Below, piece by piece: positions 22,168-33,500 of a stretch of DNA of 64,000 nt. The notes beneath the pieces are model-generated. The model worked only from the letters and a program-made list of their open reading frames with translations. It was not told the origin of the DNA and did not search any database. The stretch comes from Polytrichum commune. Its lineage: Eukaryota > Streptophyta > Polytrichopsida > Polytrichales > Polytrichaceae. Each line of letters opens with the position of its first letter. Positions within the stretch are counted from its first letter, which is position 1. Both the position numbers and the translations under genes were made by a program. The stretch spans positions 34,982,144-35,046,143 of the forward strand of contig OX485809.1 in NCBI GenBank assembly GCA_950295325.1. Reading direction: 5' to 3'.

Positions 22168-24046
22168 TGTCGCGCACCTCTCCATGAGGAGTGCCCGAAA
22201 CACCATGGGCACAAGGGGGACCCCGGAGGGACACCCGGGACTTGTGGCGCCGTTGGTGAGAGGGCCCAAGTGATCCTAGTGTGGGTGAGGGCCCCGGGCG
22301 TTGGGAACGCCTCCCACCCACAAAGACTAGGAGGCATGAGGGTGAGGCCATGAGCTATGCGTAGCTCATGGCGTGGAGATTCTAGAATGCTCAAGATCAC
22401 CTCAATCGGAGGTGTGAGCTAGGAGTTATGGCCATTTGAGTGGGTTGCTGTCCCGGGACAGCGCCTGGGAGTGATTCCCGGGACTGCCAAGGTTCAAACA
22501 GGCATAACTTCGTCAAGACTTGCCCGAATGGCGCAAGCGAGGAGTCCATCGGCATCTACGTGAAGCGTAGATGAGGATGAAGTGGTTGGTTGTTATGATC
22601 AGACATCATACAAGGAAGTTATGATGGTCTGAAGCTGTTGGGGGGGTTCTAGGCCCAGCAGCTAAGGGAAAATGTCCACTTGGCCCCAACTCTTGGTAGA
22701 GAGACAAGAGGTTGGTTGGCGGTGGGGTAGGAGCTCCGTGTAGAGTCCTAGAGGCTTAGAGGCCTATTGTGAGGCCATAGTTGCCTAGTATGGTTCGGGT
22801 TGTTGTAGTGTTGCTCCGGCAACGCGATGATCAACATAGGATTGGACTTCCATGGATGGAAAAGTCCACATTGGGGAAATGGGTTACCGATTAAGGGGTG
22901 AGTCCCGAAAGCAAAGTAGGAGGGTTGGTTCCCTCCTATGAACTATTGGTCCGGGGTTAGAGGAGCTAACCATTAGCATGGCGGTATGCGAAGGGTTAGC
23001 CACTCGTAACCTTTGCTAGAATTGAAAATTGGCAAGATGGTCAAGGGGGGGTGTCGCACACCTCTTCATGAGGAGTGCCCGAAACACCATGGGCACAAGG
23101 GGGACCCCGGAGTGACACCCGGGACTTGTGGCGCCGTTGGTGAGAGGGCCCAAGTGATCCTAGTGTGGGTGAGGTCCCCGGGCGTTGGGAACGCCTCCCA
23201 TCCACGAAGACTAGGAGGCACAAGGGTAAGGCCATGAGCTATGCGTAGCTCATGGCGTGGTGATTCTAGAATGCTCAAGAACACCTCAATCGGAGGTGTG
23301 AGCTAGGAGTTATGGCCATTTGAGTGGGGCGCTGTCCCGGGACAGCGCCCTGCTACAGCAGTGCCTGGGAGTGATTCCCGGGACTGCCAAGGTTCAAACA
23401 GGCATAACTTCCTCACCACTTGCCCGAATGGGGCAAGTGAGGAGTTCATCGGCATCTACGTGAAGCGTAGATGAACATGGAGTGGTTGGTTGCTGGAATC
23501 AGACATCATACAAGGAAGTTATGATGGTCTGAAGCTGCTGGGGGCTTCTAGGCCCAGCAGCTAAAGGAAAATGTCCACTTGGCCCCAACTCTTGGTAGAG
23601 AGACAAGAGGTTGGTTGACGGTGGGGTAGGGGCCCCGCGTGAAGTCCTAGAGGCTTATATGGGTGAGGTGGTGTGGCCTCACCCACCCGAGCCCGAACGG
23701 CAAGGCCTCCATGGGCATTGGCACATTGTGAGGCCATAGTTGCCTAGTATGGTTCGGGTTGTTGTAGTGTTGCTCCGGCAATGCGATGATCAACATAAGA
23801 TTGGACTTCCATGGATGGAAGTCCACATCTAGGAATGGGTTACCGATTAAGGGGTGAGTCCCGAAAGCAAAGTAGGAGGGTTGGTTCCCTCCTATGAACT
23901 ATAAGGTCCGGGGTAGGAGGAGCTAATCATTAGCATGGCGGAATGCGAAGGGTTAGCGCTCGTAACCTTTGATAGAAACGAAAATTGGCAAGATTATTAA
24001 GAGACCTAGCAAGGGTTGCGACAGGGGGCTAGCAAGGGTTGCGACA
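22168..24046 (+). repeat. 3' LTR of element A, split by solo LTR D
   Basis: The two parts are 22168-23051 and 24029-24046. Compared with the 5' LTR it lacks about 67 bp near 22758 (the stretch with the TATATGG motif). It is followed by GAGGT. Confidence 0.9.
23052..24023 (+). mobile_element. Solo LTR D of the same family
   Basis: 972 bp from TGTCGC to GCGACA, inside A's 3' LTR, with GGGGG duplicated on both sides (23047-23051 and 24024-24028). No internal region is present, so it is the product of LTR-LTR recombination. Its sequence is closer to C's LTR than to A's. Confidence 0.92.
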
Positions 24047-24051
24047 GAGGT
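24047..24051. repeat. Target-site duplication of element A (right), GAGGT
   Basis: Matches 1669-1673. Confidence 0.9.
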
Positions 24052-25065
24052 GGTTTGCTTGTTTTGGGATACTTAGTTGTCAAAGTGTGGCTTATTGATT
24101 TGGAGTGTGTTGGCGTTCTTTGGGTGTTTGTGTGGTTTTTAGTATGGATTTGGTGTGGGAGTTGCTTGAGCAAGTGGAGACGCATGTGTTGGCGGCGATA
24201 TTTTTTGGGAGGTAAGTTTATAGATAGTTTGTTGTTGATTTTTGGGTTATTTTTTATGGGGTTATTTGTTGGATGGTGGGTGCAAGTGGTTTTGCTTACC
24301 CTTGTGGTGTTGTATTGTGTGGGTGGCACTGGCGATTTTGGAGCGCATTGCGAGTTTGGAGATAGCCTTTGGTGGTGGTTTATTATATTTGGAAGATGAT
24401 AGTTTGTTGGGTGGGTTGAGTGATATCTTTGTGTACCTCCTTGTGGGTGAGTGGCAATAGCTTAGTGGATAGATTGTGGGTGGTGACATTGGAGGGTGGT
24501 AGTTTTGTGGGTAGATTGTGGGGGTTGGCATTGATGGGTGAGCATTGTGGTGTGTGTATGCACACAAGGTAATGGTGCTTATGAGCACCCATGTTATGAA
24601 TAAGAGTGAGACCCTAGTGTTGGTGGTGCATGTTCGTGTTGATATTCTTCTTTCCCCTTCATCTTCTAGATCTAGATCTGACATTCTCTCCTTCTCTCCT
24701 TTGGATCTATCTTCTTCATGGCCTTTATCGGCTTTCTCCTCACAAGCGTTGGGATCTAGGTTGACGGTTGGGTCCGTTCTGTTGATCTCTTCGCGGTGTC
24801 GCTTCTTCGGTATTGGTCGGTTGCTTCTTCTCTGTTGACATTTCCTTCTGCTGCACTTGAAATGGTGCACCCCCCTGTCTGTGGTGGTAGCTCCGAAGTT
24901 GTTCCCGGACTGCCCGGCTTCTGTTGCTGTTCGGGATGTCTGTTTGACAGTCGCAGGCTCCTAGTCTTCTCTGTTTTCTGTGTTGCTAAGTTCTTGGTTC
25001 TCTTGTTGATCGACATTCTGCGCCCCTGTCCTCCTCCTTGTTCGAACTCTTTCAAAAGCATTCAT
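24052..25065 (-). pseudogene. Minus-strand low-complexity reading frame, upstream half
   Basis: From a minus-strand ATG at 25065 the frame reads MNAFERVRTRRR and is highly charged. It has an in-frame TAG after about 35 codons, then continues in the 202-codon open stretch at 24870-24262 with KRHREEINR and many Arg/Glu/Lys, ending in Pro/Tyr/Thr-rich repeats. A second frame (24329-24006) overlaps and runs into the A insertion site. The downstream half is at 441-1668. No known domain is seen. Charged then low-complexity composition would suit a retroelement structural protein, but that is a guess. Confidence 0.35.
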
Positions 25066-26023
25066 GGTGCCTGTGACTGAAAAGGTGCACCTACCTTATG
25101 TGCCCTTCATCTCCCACATCATGTCTTTCTACTAGTGTAACCACTGAGTGTGCACAAGGAAACCCAATTCCTAGAACCAACGACCAAAACAAAAGATGGG
25201 CTAAGTATAAGAACATGTCTTGAATTATTATTATTATGACTACAAAAATTTCCTTCAAATGCAAGCACTACCTTGAGCACAAACCACAAGTGAAAAAGGG
25301 GCATTCAACGACTGCTGTTAAAGCTAGAAATGCTACTAACATATTGAACATAGTAGATGCCGATTCATGGTGGGTGGGTAGGGTGCACGCTATGCGGCAG
25401 CGCAATGAGAAGCAATTTGGGGTGCTAAGGCAGGCGGTTGATCTCCTTGCTTGAATGGAGGAATCATGGAGGAGAAATCCTAACAATCCCCACATCAAAG
25501 TAATGTTGTAATATTATAGAGAACATCGTGGCCATAACAAGTTTAAGTATGATCACATGGATAGCACATAGATTGATGTAGATTGCATTATATCTACTAT
25601 AACCATGAGCTACAATTCTACAAATGAAGTCTACATTCTAGATACGAATGATTCAAAGGAGCTATCCAGGTTTGTGACAGAACGAAGTATATAGGGTTCA
25701 TGACCAAGCCCAACTCATCTTTGAGTGTGTCACACTATGTAAGTATTGTACATTATGTTTTGGTCTTCTCTAGTATGTAACTTGACTGCGAATGAAGGAC
25801 TTTTACGGAGCAGATGTTGTGTTTGTGAACACATGCTCACTCTTGTTCTGTTTCCATCCTAAGCCTTCTTGTTTTATTTCCATCTTAAGTTTTTGCAATG
25901 GAATGTATTCTTTATACCTTCTTGTTGCCATGCTTTTTCCCACCACTTTTGCATTGCATACACTTTTAAATTAAAAATTTTAAAGTTAAAATGAATGTAG
26001 AATACCAATAATAATGCAATGAC
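25066..26023 (+). other. Intergenic; one short open frame
   Basis: A 72-codon open frame at 25236-25454 (Lys/His-rich start, then VDADSWWVGRVHAMRQRNEKQFG) continues past its stop for another 30 codons or so. I do not recognise it. The rest is AT-rich with no clear signal. Confidence 0.3.
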
Positions 26024-26596
26024 ATGGGCATTATAAGTAATGGTAGGGTGTCATCAAAAAAATCAAGATGTTTTATTCTCATGAATGCAGGAACATTCAA
26101 TAATGACCCCCCAGAAAACACGGTCCCCTCATGGTTATTACCGTGTGAATGTGGTCAACAAAGGTGCCATTGTAACGCCAGATTCAAACTAGACCTTCTA
26201 TGTGTGAAAGGACTACCATACCAGTCCCCACCCCCACTAGAACCCAACGACAACCTAACAATACAATTCATTGAATTTACATACTGCAACGATAGAATAC
26301 CGGATGAAACTATAAACCAAAAAATAGAAAAATATAAACCTTTAATAGACAATTTTGCCAACAAAGGCTGGAAGATAGACCCACTAATTGTCATCACTGC
26401 ATGCGCTAGGGCTGCCACACACATCCCCTCTATGGACAACATTGAAACAACATTTAAAACCCCTAAGCAGAGCATCAAAAACACATTTGAGGCAATCAAT
26501 GTCATTGCCATGCAATACGCTATGTCCATAATTCTGCACAAAAGAAGGATAGAAAATAACGAGCCAACACCACTAGACACACAACTAGATAGATAA
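26024..26596 (+). pseudogene. Retroelement fragment with restriction-like endonuclease domain (tentative)
   Basis: An open frame of 190 codons. From about residue 36 it reads PSWLLPCECGQQRCHC (a Cys/His cluster), then FKLDLLCVKGLP, IQFIEFTYCNDR, a spaced K..KY (QKIEKYKPLIDN), GWKIDPLIVITACARAATHIPSM, and a Lys/Arg/Glu-rich end (ILHKRRIENNEP). The order of a D/E-rich strand (EFTYCND), the K..KY helix and a following GW..-PL.V strand is the pattern of the restriction-like (PD-(D/E)XK) endonuclease at the C-terminus of some non-LTR retroelements. No RT lies upstream in the 1 kb inspected, so this is a 5'-truncated or solitary piece. The assignment rests on pattern memory only. Confidence 0.4.
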
Positions 26597-26739
26597 AAAA
26601 GAAAAAGAAAATACTTACCCACTTTGAGAATAGACACTCAAATAACCATAAACATGTAATCAATAAACCAATAACCATTAGTGAATAGCAAACGCCTTGG
26701 TTGAAGTATAAGTGTGGTCAATTCTGTAAATGGTCGCCA

Positions 26740-26870
26740 AGTCATGGTCCCACGGTTGGTTGGGTAAGATGGATTGTGTTACACTAATACGGTCCGGGTT
26801 CGATTCACGGTGAACCCGTCTGAGCACTTAATGTGATACACTATGACTTGGTACTACAAGTGAGTTAAAA
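26740..26870 (+). repeat. tRNA-like SINE head (candidate)
   Basis: GGTTCGATTCA at 26797-26807 fits the pol III B box (T-arm). About 45 bp upstream GGTTGGTTGGGTAAG resembles a D-arm/A box. No acceptor stem pairs convincingly, so it is not a working tRNA gene. A poly-A run follows at 27036, as expected if this heads a tRNA-derived SINE. Confidence 0.45.
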
Positions 26871-27035
26871 CACAAGCAGGAAAATTGTACCCACCAACCA
26901 GGTGCTACCTGCCTCCTGAGCTACCGGTGACATCTTAAATAACTAGTGGACTTACCACTACCCCTCTTTTACTCTACTCACACTAACTGGTTGCTTCTAT
27001 CCATCTCGACATACAAACTAAAAGAAAGTACTCCC

Positions 27036-27088
27036 AAAAAAAAAAAAAAAAACAAAAAAAAAACACATGCACACACACACACACACCT
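27036..27088 (+). repeat. Poly-A run and (AC)n microsatellite
   Basis: About 27 A with one C, followed by nine AC units. It could be the tail of the SINE-like sequence upstream. Confidence 0.8.
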
Positions 27089-29640
27089 GCCAACCGATAA
27101 ATAAAAGGCACCACAATCAACCAATGGGAGACCACTCAACATCCACTCCACAAAGTTATAACCTTTGCCCCTACAAACACCCACACATGGCCAACTTGGC
27201 CACCCCAGCCCCTATAGTGCCCACCCCGAGAGGGGTTAGTAGTCCTGCACCACTGATATTATGCCCACTGGACATAATATCAAGGGTGGATCGAACGGGC
27301 ATTTCAATCACGCTGATCCTATCAAGGGTCAGCGTTTCTTCTCTCTAATGGTAGGGTGCAAAAAAAATTGGCCATTTTAGAAAATTAGGTAATTATAAGG
27401 AGCTTTTAGTTCATGCCTTGGAGATAAATAGCCCCTAAACAAATACCCCTCCACCGCACGTGGTGCACCAAAATCCTATAGAGTGATTTACCTGTATAGG
27501 GTGCATGGGAAAATCAAATGCTAAGGATATCACTTATTTGCGCAATATTGTGACCTTGGACAATTTGAACAATTATTAGGTTCGTATAAACAATCTAGCG
27601 CTTATATATAGATAGCCAGATAGAGACCACCATTGACATAGATAACCATATTTTCACGTCTTTGTAATCAATTAAGATGAACAATTCCTCGAACCTTGGA
27701 GAGCACGTGAGGAATAGTTTCAAATGTACTTGTTGGGCTTCTATGAACAATCACTTAGACCAAGCAGTGGTAGCTTTGAGCCTTTCAAGAATAAATTACA
27801 ATGGTGATTTGTGCAAAGTACACATGATTGAACAATTCTAAGGAATATGTCAATATTAACCCTAAATATCACGAGAGAAAGATGATGTTGGCTGAGGGGT
27901 TGCTATGAATGAGAGAGGCTTCACCTTGGGCTTAGCTTGTGTGTACATCAGCTTGTGCACTATCATAGAATAGTCGGTTGGTGTAATGACGTGCTTTGTG
28001 CCAAGTCCAAGAGAATGGGTGATAGCATAGGCTGATAGCATGTTGGCTGATAGCATGTTGGCCAAAAAACAATTCAAAAAGTGAATCCCAATGTTTTTTG
28101 AAATGAACGAGTCAAATGGCCTAAAGGGAAGGAAAATAATCATCAAGAAATTCAAAATATTAGTAAATTTCTCAACACTCAATACATGGGGTTGGTGGGT
28201 GTTGAGAATAACGGAGTAGATATTCAATATCAAAATTGGTTCTAATTGTCAAGTGTGTAATCTAACAAGTTTTCATCATCTCACATTTTATTCCTCTTTG
28301 TCATCAAATTATTCTCTCAAACAATTGTATGTTGCAAGCCAAGCTAGAGCAACATAGGGAGTACATGAGAATGGCAATGTACACAAGATGTGCTCATCAA
28401 ATTAAGGAGTAAGTTATCCATATCAAGATTGATACAACTTGTTTAGTGTATGATACAAGTTCCATCGTCTCACATTTTATTCTTCTCTATCAACAATGGA
28501 CTTCACTTCAATTTATACTTTGACATATTCAAGCTCTTAGCCTCCAACACTGGTTCATTGCCTTTAGAAATGAGGACCAAGCTATTATGAGGCACTAGGC
28601 ATTGCATGAAAATGGCCGGAGATTCGTGCCACTCAAGTAAAGTCATCCGGTAACAAAAACCGGATGAGTCCTCAAGAAGCTTGGATGGAGCTTACTTTAG
28701 TGAAACGCCTCTGAATTGGCATGTAAGACCTAGTTTCTCCCTCATAACTATTGTGAACTGCTAGTTATTTTGTAAATATCAATTAGTTGGCAAGGGACAA
28801 TGATGTGGCCTTGGATGCTCTTAGCCTATTTTCTAACCTCCCATGAGTTGTTTCCAAGGCCATGATCTGGCTTTGCATTCCACATGGTCATTTTGATGAA
28901 TATTGCAAGATATCAACGTGTTCAACATATAATTATGACGTGTTGTCATAGACATTTTTTTTTCATAATTCATTTATTTAGCATGGGTGTGATTGCTCAA
29001 ACATTTGTAATATGTCAAAATAATATATATCACCTTATGGTAAATTCATGAACTTGAAAAAACAATTCAATATTATATAATAAAAATAAAAATAAAAATA
29101 AAATACCATTTATATGAAAATAAATAATATACACCATGTGATTTTAAAGATAATACAATATGTGATGAGGATAAAATATTACAATAATTCAGATAGGCTA
29201 TAGTAAAAAACTTATGATTTTTTGAGTACAACCCATCCACAACGTTGTCCCATAAGTCTAATTTCAAATAACATATCATTTATTTATACCTTATATTATA
29301 TTACCTAAAAAATAAAATTATTTTTTCATATTGTTTTGTTAGATGTTTTATATTCTATCTTCATTGTTTCATTTTGGTCATCTTATGAACACTTGCACTA
29401 ATCTATCATTAGAATGACAAAAATAATTTTAAATGGTAAGTCACAAAATTACAACGTCATTATTAATGAGGATTTTGTAAAAAAATTGACCTCCAAGTTT
29501 TTTATGTGCTTCATTGATGGTTTCACTTCCGGGATGAAATTCCAATCAATTGTTTATTTACCAATTGGAAGTGCACATATATATTGGATTTTAGACCTTG
29601 AAGGTATAGTGCACTCAATATGGGATTTGTAGTCAAACGG
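27089..29640. other. AT-rich intergenic sequence
   Basis: No gene is recognised. Two short hairpins lie at 27254-27282 (10-bp arms) and 27310-27335 (7-bp arms), and another at 28643-28667 (9-bp arms). Short open frames (27862-28233 on the minus strand, 29414-29632 on the plus strand) show no family resemblance. Confidence 0.4.
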
Positions 29641-30536
29641 CCTTTAAGAATGCAAGGGCAAGGTTTTTTTCGAAGTTAGGCAAGGCGGACAACAATTTTC
29701 GGTCGGGTTAAGAAAATTTCTCTAGAGGGTTGCCCCAACCCGGCTTCAATACCTCCGAAAGTTCGTGAGGGAGTATTTAAAGTTTGCCTATGTTAATTCT
29801 TAAAAATTACCGGATTAGTAATGATAGGTTGGCAACACATGATGCACCTACTTGCTTCTATATGAGGCATTACTTTTTTTAATTTTTTTTTTATGTCTAT
29901 ACCCCATTGTATTGTTGCCCTAAGTATTAGATTAGGCGAGGATTTATAAAACTACTAAAACTTGGTATTTTTGAAACCCTTGAGACAAGGAGCCCATGAC
30001 GTATGGAAGTGTCTAAAGTGGTTCATCTCATCTGCAAAGATGAATGAACTCTCACTAATGAGAATACATGAGTGCCACGAATTTCCGGCCCATGAAAATG
30101 GTAGTCTACGGGTGGCTAGAATACCTGAACTCTTAACACTTTAAATATCTATACACTAATCTATTATTGATCTGACCATTGACGCAGAATTGTTGCTGTG
30201 CAAACACTCTAGGGATACAGTTGGATACCTGCAAGAGCATTCGGATTCATAGCCTTTCTGCTCAAGCATGTTCGTTCACGTCCAATCTTCAAGAGTCCAA
30301 GCTCAAAATTAAGTTCGATAAAAAGTGAGGCCTTTTTAGTTTCTTTGCAAATTACAAATAAGAAAACAAAAGAGAAAAGTTCCATTCGCAAGTGTTGGCG
30401 ATGGTGATGTGTGCTGAAGCTTGTCTTTGTACAATTTCTTTAGGTTTATGACTGCTTCCTTGGTCTTCCTGTTTTGAGCTTCTCTCCTCTCTTGATTGTA
30501 ACTTGTACTCCTGACTTGATCCGATTATCGTTGCAG
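29641..30536. other. Upstream region of the GTPase-VWA gene
   Basis: No coding exon is recognised with confidence. The first supported exon begins after ..TTGCAG at 30531-30536. The 5' UTR and any earlier exon should lie here; an upstream exon ending in A would create an ATG with the TG at 30537. Confidence 0.4.
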
Positions 30537-33500
30537 TGAGTGGCACTGAGTCGAAGCTTGGGAAAGGTGGGGATCCAAGTTCACCAGTGAATGTTGTAGT
30601 GGTTGAATTTCAGAGGGCTTCTTATGGTAGCAAGTCAATCTCGTTTTGTGATCTTTGCTTTGGTCAACTTCCTGCCGTGTGGCCTCAATCCTGTGCTGGG
30701 AGGCATTGCAGGTAAATGATACGTTCTTCCCACGCAAGTCTCTTGCATGTCCTGATGGTAAATTTAGGGAGAGAAGATCTGTGAGGGTCCTCCACCCAAC
30801 CGCGGAGGCTCATTCATTCATATGGAGGATCAGATTTTAATTAGTCTCTTGACATTTCATGTAAAGCGTCTGGAACCCCACTCACCTCGTTGTTCATCTT
30901 TGATACCTGAATTATCTAGAATGCACAAGGTCACTTGAGACCGTTTGGTGTTTGAGCTGTTTAGACTCTTCGAATTCCAACATCGACTGATGACCGTGAG
31001 TTGCAGTGATAATATGACTTAGAATGATGTATATATTGTCGAGGGCTTGCGGGCTGCCCCATCGATGTGACTTATGCTCAAGTGGAAAGTTGTTGTTTAC
31101 GCTATTGACGATACTTGTATAGTAATGCACCACATCGATGATCTGCTACATTGTCTACTACATGCTTATTGTAACGTAATTCCTCGCAGTTTTATAATTT
31201 CCTCTTCACTGGAACTTCTGCACACCGGATCACATTCTATTGCACTTAACAAAGGGGAATTTTTGTTGCAGGCCAGTGATACGGTTTTCGAATTCTTAGA
31301 GTGCTTTCATACCGTTGCTATGGGTGGGGGTGAACCTGACGAGTCTGTAGGAGATGCGAGCAGACAGATGCACGCCCTTGATGCATTGGACGAGTGGTTT
31401 GAAAGGAATTCTACATATGTTGGCGAGGGATCAGAAGATGGTAGTGACTTTGAGACAAAGGTTTCTTGCAAACCAGTTACGTCTCCGCCTCCTTTCATGA
31501 ACTTTGAGAATTTGGACCTTGACTCTGCAGTCATGGACCAGGGCATTCAAACTGTTGATTTGGATGGAGACAAAAAGTCAACTAGTGAGCACAATCAGGG
31601 AATCTACAATTCTCTAGACATTGGTCACAAATCACAGCATCGGCCAATGGACATGGACTCCTACGGTTCTAAGGTGAGTAGTCGCGAGCACAGTGTACGT
31701 ATCCCTGGTCGTCAGGCTGTGAAGCAGGAAGCTGTGGTTCCTGCGGCGAGCAATCCTTTGTACAGTCTGATGCAGATCAATCTTGACAAACAAGACCTGA
31801 GTCTCGTGGAGAAGGTCACGCTGCTGCAAGGCGGTATTTGCAATCTTTGCAATCGTGTCGTGCCAACCTCCGTGGTGCATAACCTGGGCCAGGACAAGTA
31901 TCAGCTAAATTTCTCACAACTGAACATGTCTTGTTTGCGAATCGTTGGTTTTTATGGGAACAAGAATGTCATGATGGAAATTTTTAGGACCAATCACATT
32001 GTCGACCCGTCCACTCTGCGTCTTATGGAGAGAGGAGAGCTCCCGCCCGGTTTGTATTCTTCTCTACGGCATGAAACATTGCAATTATTCTACTGGCATC
32101 AAGGAAGTGGCACCATGTCTCCTGCATCACGGAAGGACATCTCGTGCAACTTCATCAGGTACTTGGCAGAGCTTTGTAGCAGTGTACACATATGCTTGGA
32201 TTCTCCTGAGCTGGGTAAGTTGCTCAGTGACTCCGAATCAACTCTGGCAAACAAAAAGCGCACGCAGAGGCTGAAGATATCCGTCGTCAAAGCGTCCGAG
32301 AATGACCTCAAATTCCTGCCTGGGTGGGAGAAGCAGCTTCCCCTGCAGCGGAAAGACCTGGGTCGGCCAGTGAATGGATCAGCTGCACAGTCTGGACTAA
32401 CGGCTCGCCATGTGAACATCATAGGCGTCCAATTTACTGAAGGAAATTACAGGTCAGCGCTACTTGTTGCAACTATGCGTCCGCCTAAAATGAGCCTCAA
32501 GACTGAGTCAAAGACTGTCAAGATCCATGGTGTTCCCGATCTAGTTAGAAACTGGCAGACCACTTCTCATCTGGATGCTCGAGATCTGGACAACGACGAG
32601 TTTGCACTGCTCTTGGAATACGGTCAAATCGAAGGATATGAGGGGCTCTGCGATTTGAAAGAGTCGTGGAAGAAGAAACAAGCCCAGCAGGCAGATAAAA
32701 CTTACAAGGTTGATGCACTTGTAAATAAAGAAGAGTCGCAAGTTCTTGAGATATTCAACAGAGGTGTGTCCGCTTACCTCAGGCTGCATTTCGCTTGGGA
32801 AGAAGATCTGCTCTCAGAAGGATCTGCGAAAATGAAGTCTTCACTACCCGATGAAGTGCAGCTCCAGGTATGACTTACTCCAGGTCTCTTTACATTTTGC
32901 TGAAGGTCTTACTCTTGTGTGTATTTCAACCCTCAATCCAACCGAGACACCTATTTTTCCTAAGATTTAAGATTAAATAACACTTGTAACAATCTTCCCG
33001 TTGATCTACATACAGCCACCTGCATTGCGTTGCCCTTGCGATTTGCGATAATGGGTAATTTCACAATTCCAGGCCGTTTGAGTAGAAGTGTCAAAATAAG
33101 TAGGATTGTGACAAAGGATAAACGCGTTGAACTTGAGCACATCAATTGAACGATCGAGTTGGCCTGAAGCATGCTCATAATTTCACTTCTCACAAGATGA
33201 TGTTTGTCTACCTCTCAGAAGCAGGGCAGAATTGATCATAACACCGACTTGGATCTTCTACCTACCTCAATTTTGAGCGAGGACGAGGACATGAAGGCAA
33301 TGGGAGACGCCGATGTTAGTGAACAGCTCGAAAGCGAGATTTGTCAATTCTGGACGGGTGCCCAAGGATCAGATAGCACCGAAGGTATTCGCAAGGAGCT
33401 CGTTTTCGATGGCTCTGAGATTAGCTTCATAATTTTACATGAAGCTAAGGACAAGCCCAAGAAGACGTACACCGTCCACGTCTCGGAGCAGGATGGTGGT

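Larger units (their letters stand above)
1674..24046 (+). mobile_element. Element A: Ty3/gypsy chromovirus, defective, hosting B, C and D
   Basis: A starts with TGTCGC, ends with GCGACA and has 5-bp duplications on both sides. In order on the + strand it has a 5' LTR, a primer-binding site complementary to initiator tRNA-Met, a gag-like remnant, a protease-end segment, an RT remnant, repeated RT/RNase H-side segments, integrase, a broken chromodomain, a purine tract and a 3' LTR. B (4531-11583) and C (12191-19242) are inserted in its interior in the opposite orientation, and solo LTR D (23052-24023) in its 3' LTR. Without them A is about 7.3 kb. Its two LTRs differ by a roughly 67-bp deletion and several substitutions, so A is older than B and C. 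No gag-pol frame is intact. Confidence 0.9.

Noticed and set aside
12191-24046. B and C as a tandem duplication or misassembly of one element
   Set aside because: They have different LTR subtypes, different interior substitutions and different insertion points, and C has its own clean ATACG duplication.
26740-26830. Functional tRNA gene
   Set aside because: No pairing acceptor stem and no credible anticodon arm. A SINE head is the better reading.
28640-28690. Hammerhead-ribozyme-like GGATGAGTCC after a 9-bp hairpin
   Set aside because: The required CGAAAC strand and cleavage triplet are not found at the right distance.
31307-32789. Minus-strand open frames within the GTPase-VWA gene
   Set aside because: They are shadows of well-supported + strand exons.
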